Positions 4,643 to 6,309 of a stretch of 6,309 nucleotides of DNA are shown piece by piece. The stretch comes from Thalassolituus sp. (GTDB taxonomy: Bacteria; Pseudomonadota; Gammaproteobacteria; Pseudomonadales; Oceanobacteraceae), in the NCBI GenBank assembly GCA_029212275.1, contig JARGOI010000149.1:1-6309 (forward strand), in the 5' to 3' direction. Made by a program: the position numbers and the translations under genes. The notes under the pieces are model-generated. The model searched no databases and had not been told where the DNA came from. It was given only the letters and a program-made list of their open reading frames with translations. Each line of letters starts with the position of its first letter. Positions within the stretch are counted from its first letter, which is position 1.

Positions 4643-5620
4643 ATGAGAGAATCTCAAAGAAAGAAGTTGATTATGGCTGGTCTAGGCAAAGCTCAGAAGA
4701 GGTCAAATCGTCGGAAATACAAATGCATTCATCCAAATTGCAAGCTTGACTCCATAAAATCACACTCCCAACAAAAGAAAGGACAACTATCCTCGATAGC
4801 TGAAGACTCTTCAGTGTATGCAATGCGAAAGAATATGTACCAAATGTTTAATGCAGGAATGAACGACCTTCTTTCAAAACAAACTATTGGTGAGGCCAGT
4901 AGATACAAAGGCTATTGTAATGCTCATGATACAAGTATATTTTCTCCAATTGAAAATGGAAACTTGGATATCGACAATCCTGAACACAATTTTTTACTTC
5001 TGCTTCGAGCTGTAAGCTATGAATATGCAAGCAAGCGAGATATGTATGACAGACAGAAAGATATATTATCTCAGGTTGAACATTTATTCTCCTATGAAGG
5101 AAGAAAAAATTATGAAGCTTCTGGCTACGGAATCAAGGTTTTTCTAGAAAAAGACGCCCCTTACTATTTGTCATTGCTATTTGATATATACGAGTCAAAA
5201 AACTGGTCAAAAATTCAGTATAATTCGTTCGAAATTGAAAAAAATATAGGAGTATCTTCAACCACTTGTTTTTCACCTCTGAGAGAGGACCATCCAAGTT
5301 GGATGGCTGAAAACTTCGAAAAGCCTCAACCATTTATATCTTTTAGTGTTGTACCAGATGAAAGTAAAACTATCGTTGCGTTTGTTTGGTTTGCCGAGTT
5401 CGCAGATCTATGTGGTGAATACTCCAGAATAGATATTAATCAAGAAGACATATCTAATGTGATCAATACATACATATTTTGTGAATCCGAAGATGTTTGT
5501 GTTAGGCCATCATTGTGGGAAAAGATACCAATACCAGATAAAAATATGATATATCGGCATATGGGAGAATCGGATTCTGTATCTAGCGCAAATAAGGTGC
5601 CATTGGTCCTAGATTGGTAA
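4643..5620 (+). CDS. Putative zinc-cluster protein, 325 aa, function unknown
   Basis: The N-terminus is basic (RESQRKKLIMAGLGKAQKRSNRRKYK) and leads into a Cys/His cluster: C28 and C33 in CIHPNC, H41 in KSHSQQ, then C92 and H95 in GYCNAHDTSIFSPIE (90-104). This spacing (CxxxxC, SHS, CxxHD) looks like a treble-clef or HNH-related zinc site. I recall hypothetical bacterial proteins sharing the 'KSHS.QK.G.L..IAE' and 'KGYC..HD..IF.PIE' segments, but no named family. Metal binding is inferred; a nuclease role is only a possibility. The rest (105-325) is mixed helix and strand, with a Trp/Phe-rich strand FISFSVVP...IVAFVWFAEF (231-253). It is the largest gene here. The start at 4643 has a GAGAGAG-type weak ribosome site. 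The TAA stop is one base before attC10. Confidence 0.82.
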   Translation: MRESQRKKLIMAGLGKAQKRSNRRKYKCIHPNCKLDSIKSHSQQKKGQLSSIAEDSSVYAMRKNMYQMFNAGMNDLLSKQTIGEASRYKGYCNAHDTSIFSPIENGNLDIDNPEHNFLLLLRAVSYEYASKRDMYDRQKDILSQVEHLFSYEGRKNYEASGYGIKVFLEKDAPYYLSLLFDIYESKNWSKIQYNSFEIEKNIGVSSTTCFSPLREDHPSWMAENFEKPQPFISFSVVPDESKTIVAFVWFAEFADLCGEYSRIDINQEDISNVINTYIFCESEDVCVRPSLWEKIPIPDKNMIYRHMGESDSVSSANKVPLVLDW

Positions 5621-5621
5621 C

Positions 5622-5690
5622 TGTTAACAAGTACAAGCAGCGGATCAATTTTCGCTGCGCTCAAATAGCCCGCTGTTGTGGGCGTTAAAA
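5622..5690 (+). repeat. attC site 10
   Basis: Left core TGTTAAC (5622-5628) and right core GTTAAAA (5684-5690), 69 bp. CAAGCAGCGG near the left pairs with CCGCTGTTG near the right, with an extra A on the left, and the apex holds TTCGCTGCGCTC (5651-5662). Confidence 0.92.
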
Positions 5691-5700
5691 GGAATTTGAA

Positions 5701-6210
5701 ATGAAATCTAGTCATTATTTAGCTATTGCAGTGAGATTATTCGCAATAATGCTATTTATCTATGGTTTAAGGCAACTGCTGCCTATATTAGAATTGATCG
5801 CGTCTGGAACAATTAATGGAATGATAGTGTCTCCATTTTTTGCAATAGCTGCCTCAATAATCCCAATCCTATTTTCAGTCTTATTATGGAATTTCCCTTT
5901 ATTCGTCTCTAATTCTATTTTAAAACCAGAAATGGATCGTGATGTGGTCCCTTTATCTCAAGGGAGCTGGCTGGTCATAATATTAATAGGCATAGGTTTA
6001 TATACACTTTATTACGCAATAGTTGATTCTATGTTTTGGCTTTATTTTCTGCATATGAGTTCACAAAGTGCTTTAAGTGATGCTCCTTTAATTATGAGGG
6101 GTGAAGATAAAGCAAATTTAGTTATTTCAATTTTAGAAGTTATTGCTTCCATATTTATAATTTTGAAATCTAAAACCATTTCAAAGTTTATATTGAGGGT
6201 TTCTAAATGA
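5701..6210 (+). CDS. Four-helix integral membrane protein
   Basis: This 169-aa protein has hydrophobic segments at about 7-33, 42-71, 89-117 and 138-156, with charged ends, and so should be an inner-membrane protein. Between helices 2 and 3 is the loop NSILKPEMDRDVVPLSQGS, and between 3 and 4 the loop HMSSQSALSDAPLIMRGEDKAN. No catalytic motif or named family is apparent. Translation starts at ATG 5701 behind AAAAGGAA (5687-5694), which partly overlaps the attC10 right core, a compact arrangement. The gene is AT-rich. Topology resembles that of the membrane protein at 3166-3567, but I see no convincing sequence similarity between the two. Confidence 0.85.
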   Translation: MKSSHYLAIAVRLFAIMLFIYGLRQLLPILELIASGTINGMIVSPFFAIAASIIPILFSVLLWNFPLFVSNSILKPEMDRDVVPLSQGSWLVIILIGIGLYTLYYAIVDSMFWLYFLHMSSQSALSDAPLIMRGEDKANLVISILEVIASIFIILKSKTISKFILRVSK

Positions 6211-6214
6211 GATC

Positions 6215-6261
6215 TTTTAACAAAGCCTGTATGGGATGCCCCATAATGGTAGGCGTTAGTC
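6215..6261 (+). repeat. attC site 11, unusually short (47 bp)
   Basis: Left core TTTTAAC (6215-6221) followed by AAAGCCT, and right end TAGGCGTTAGTC with core GTTAGTC (6255-6261). GCCT pairs with AGGC, and TATGGG with CCCATA around an ATGC loop, with ATGGT left unpaired on one side. All required parts are recognisable, but the site is shorter than the roughly 57-60 bp usually quoted as the lower bound. Confidence 0.78.
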
Positions 6262-6292
6262 GCACTTAATAAATCCAGAAGGAATTTGAATC

Positions 6293-6309
6293 ATGCTAAA
6301 GGAGAGGGA
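6293..6309 (+). CDS. Start of a cassette gene cut by the window end
   Basis: ATG at 6293 begins MLKER and runs off the window. AAGGAA (6279-6284) lies eight bases before it, and it starts 31 bases after attC11, as expected for the next cassette gene. Its leader AAGGAATTTGAA is the same 12 bases that precede the membrane gene at 5701. The product cannot be told. Confidence 0.5.

Larger units (their letters stand above)
1..6309 (+). mobile_element. Integron gene-cassette array (interior)
   Basis: The whole window is a head-to-tail series of gene-attC units, all in the same orientation. Each unit has one short ORF followed by a site that starts with a TAAC core (usually TAACAA) and ends with a GTTRRRY-like core, with inverted-repeat arms between. 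In such arrays a tyrosine recombinase (IntI) excises and inserts each unit as a circle, cutting between G and TT of the right core. No intI gene, attI or Pc promoter lies here, so this is an interior segment. The varied attC lengths suggest a mixed cassette pool rather than the very uniform repeats of some Vibrio superintegrons. Confidence 0.93.

Overview
This window is a run of integron gene cassettes, with no integrase gene and no attI site in view. Every credible gene is on the + strand, each is a short stand-alone ORF, and nearly all are separated by attC recombination sites (TAACAA-type left end, imperfect inverted-repeat arms, right end GCGTTRRRY-like). I count ten complete attC sites, one clipped by the left edge, and one apparently broken site. 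This layout fits the interior of a large sedentary chromosomal integron, or a long environmental array, most likely in a gammaproteobacterium. That assignment is inference from attC style, including a recurring TACGCTGCGCTCCG-like apex; no housekeeping gene is present to anchor the taxonomy. The attC sites vary in length (about 47 to 114 bp) and the genes differ visibly in base composition, so the cassettes probably have different origins.

Layout from left to right: (1) end of an attC; (2) a 276-aa protein with an Abi-type C-terminal, HEPN-like RNxxxxxH motif, the best phage-defence candidate; (3) a 150-aa AT-rich SRPBCC/START-like protein; (4) an 84-aa protein resembling colicin/pyocin immunity proteins; (5) a 149-aa protein of unknown family, starting at GTG behind a strong Shine-Dalgarno sequence; (6) an anomalous cassette carrying a 35-aa membrane-type small ORF, a left half of an attC, the 3' end of a tRNA or tmRNA (T arm, acceptor strand, CCA), and then a 68-aa helical protein; (7) a 133-aa four-helix membrane protein; (8) a DUF6882-like 153-aa protein; (9) a DUF4288-like 105-aa protein; (10) a 325-aa protein with a Cys/His cluster that looks zinc-binding; (11) a 169-aa four-helix membrane protein followed by a very short (47 bp) attC; (12) the first codons of a further cassette gene cut by the window end.

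The genes do not form a pathway; they are a collection of independently mobile functions. The recurring theme is probable conflict biology: an Abi-like defence protein, a bacteriocin-immunity-like protein without a toxin, and a zinc-cluster protein. Transcription probably comes from upstream of the window or from cassette-internal promoters, none of which I could identify convincingly. In six cassettes the stop codon of the gene is the TAA inside the attC left core, so gene end and recombination site are fused. No gene-free stretch exceeds 300 bases; the longest, about 200 bases between 2452 and 2649, holds attC5 and the leader of the 35-aa ORF.
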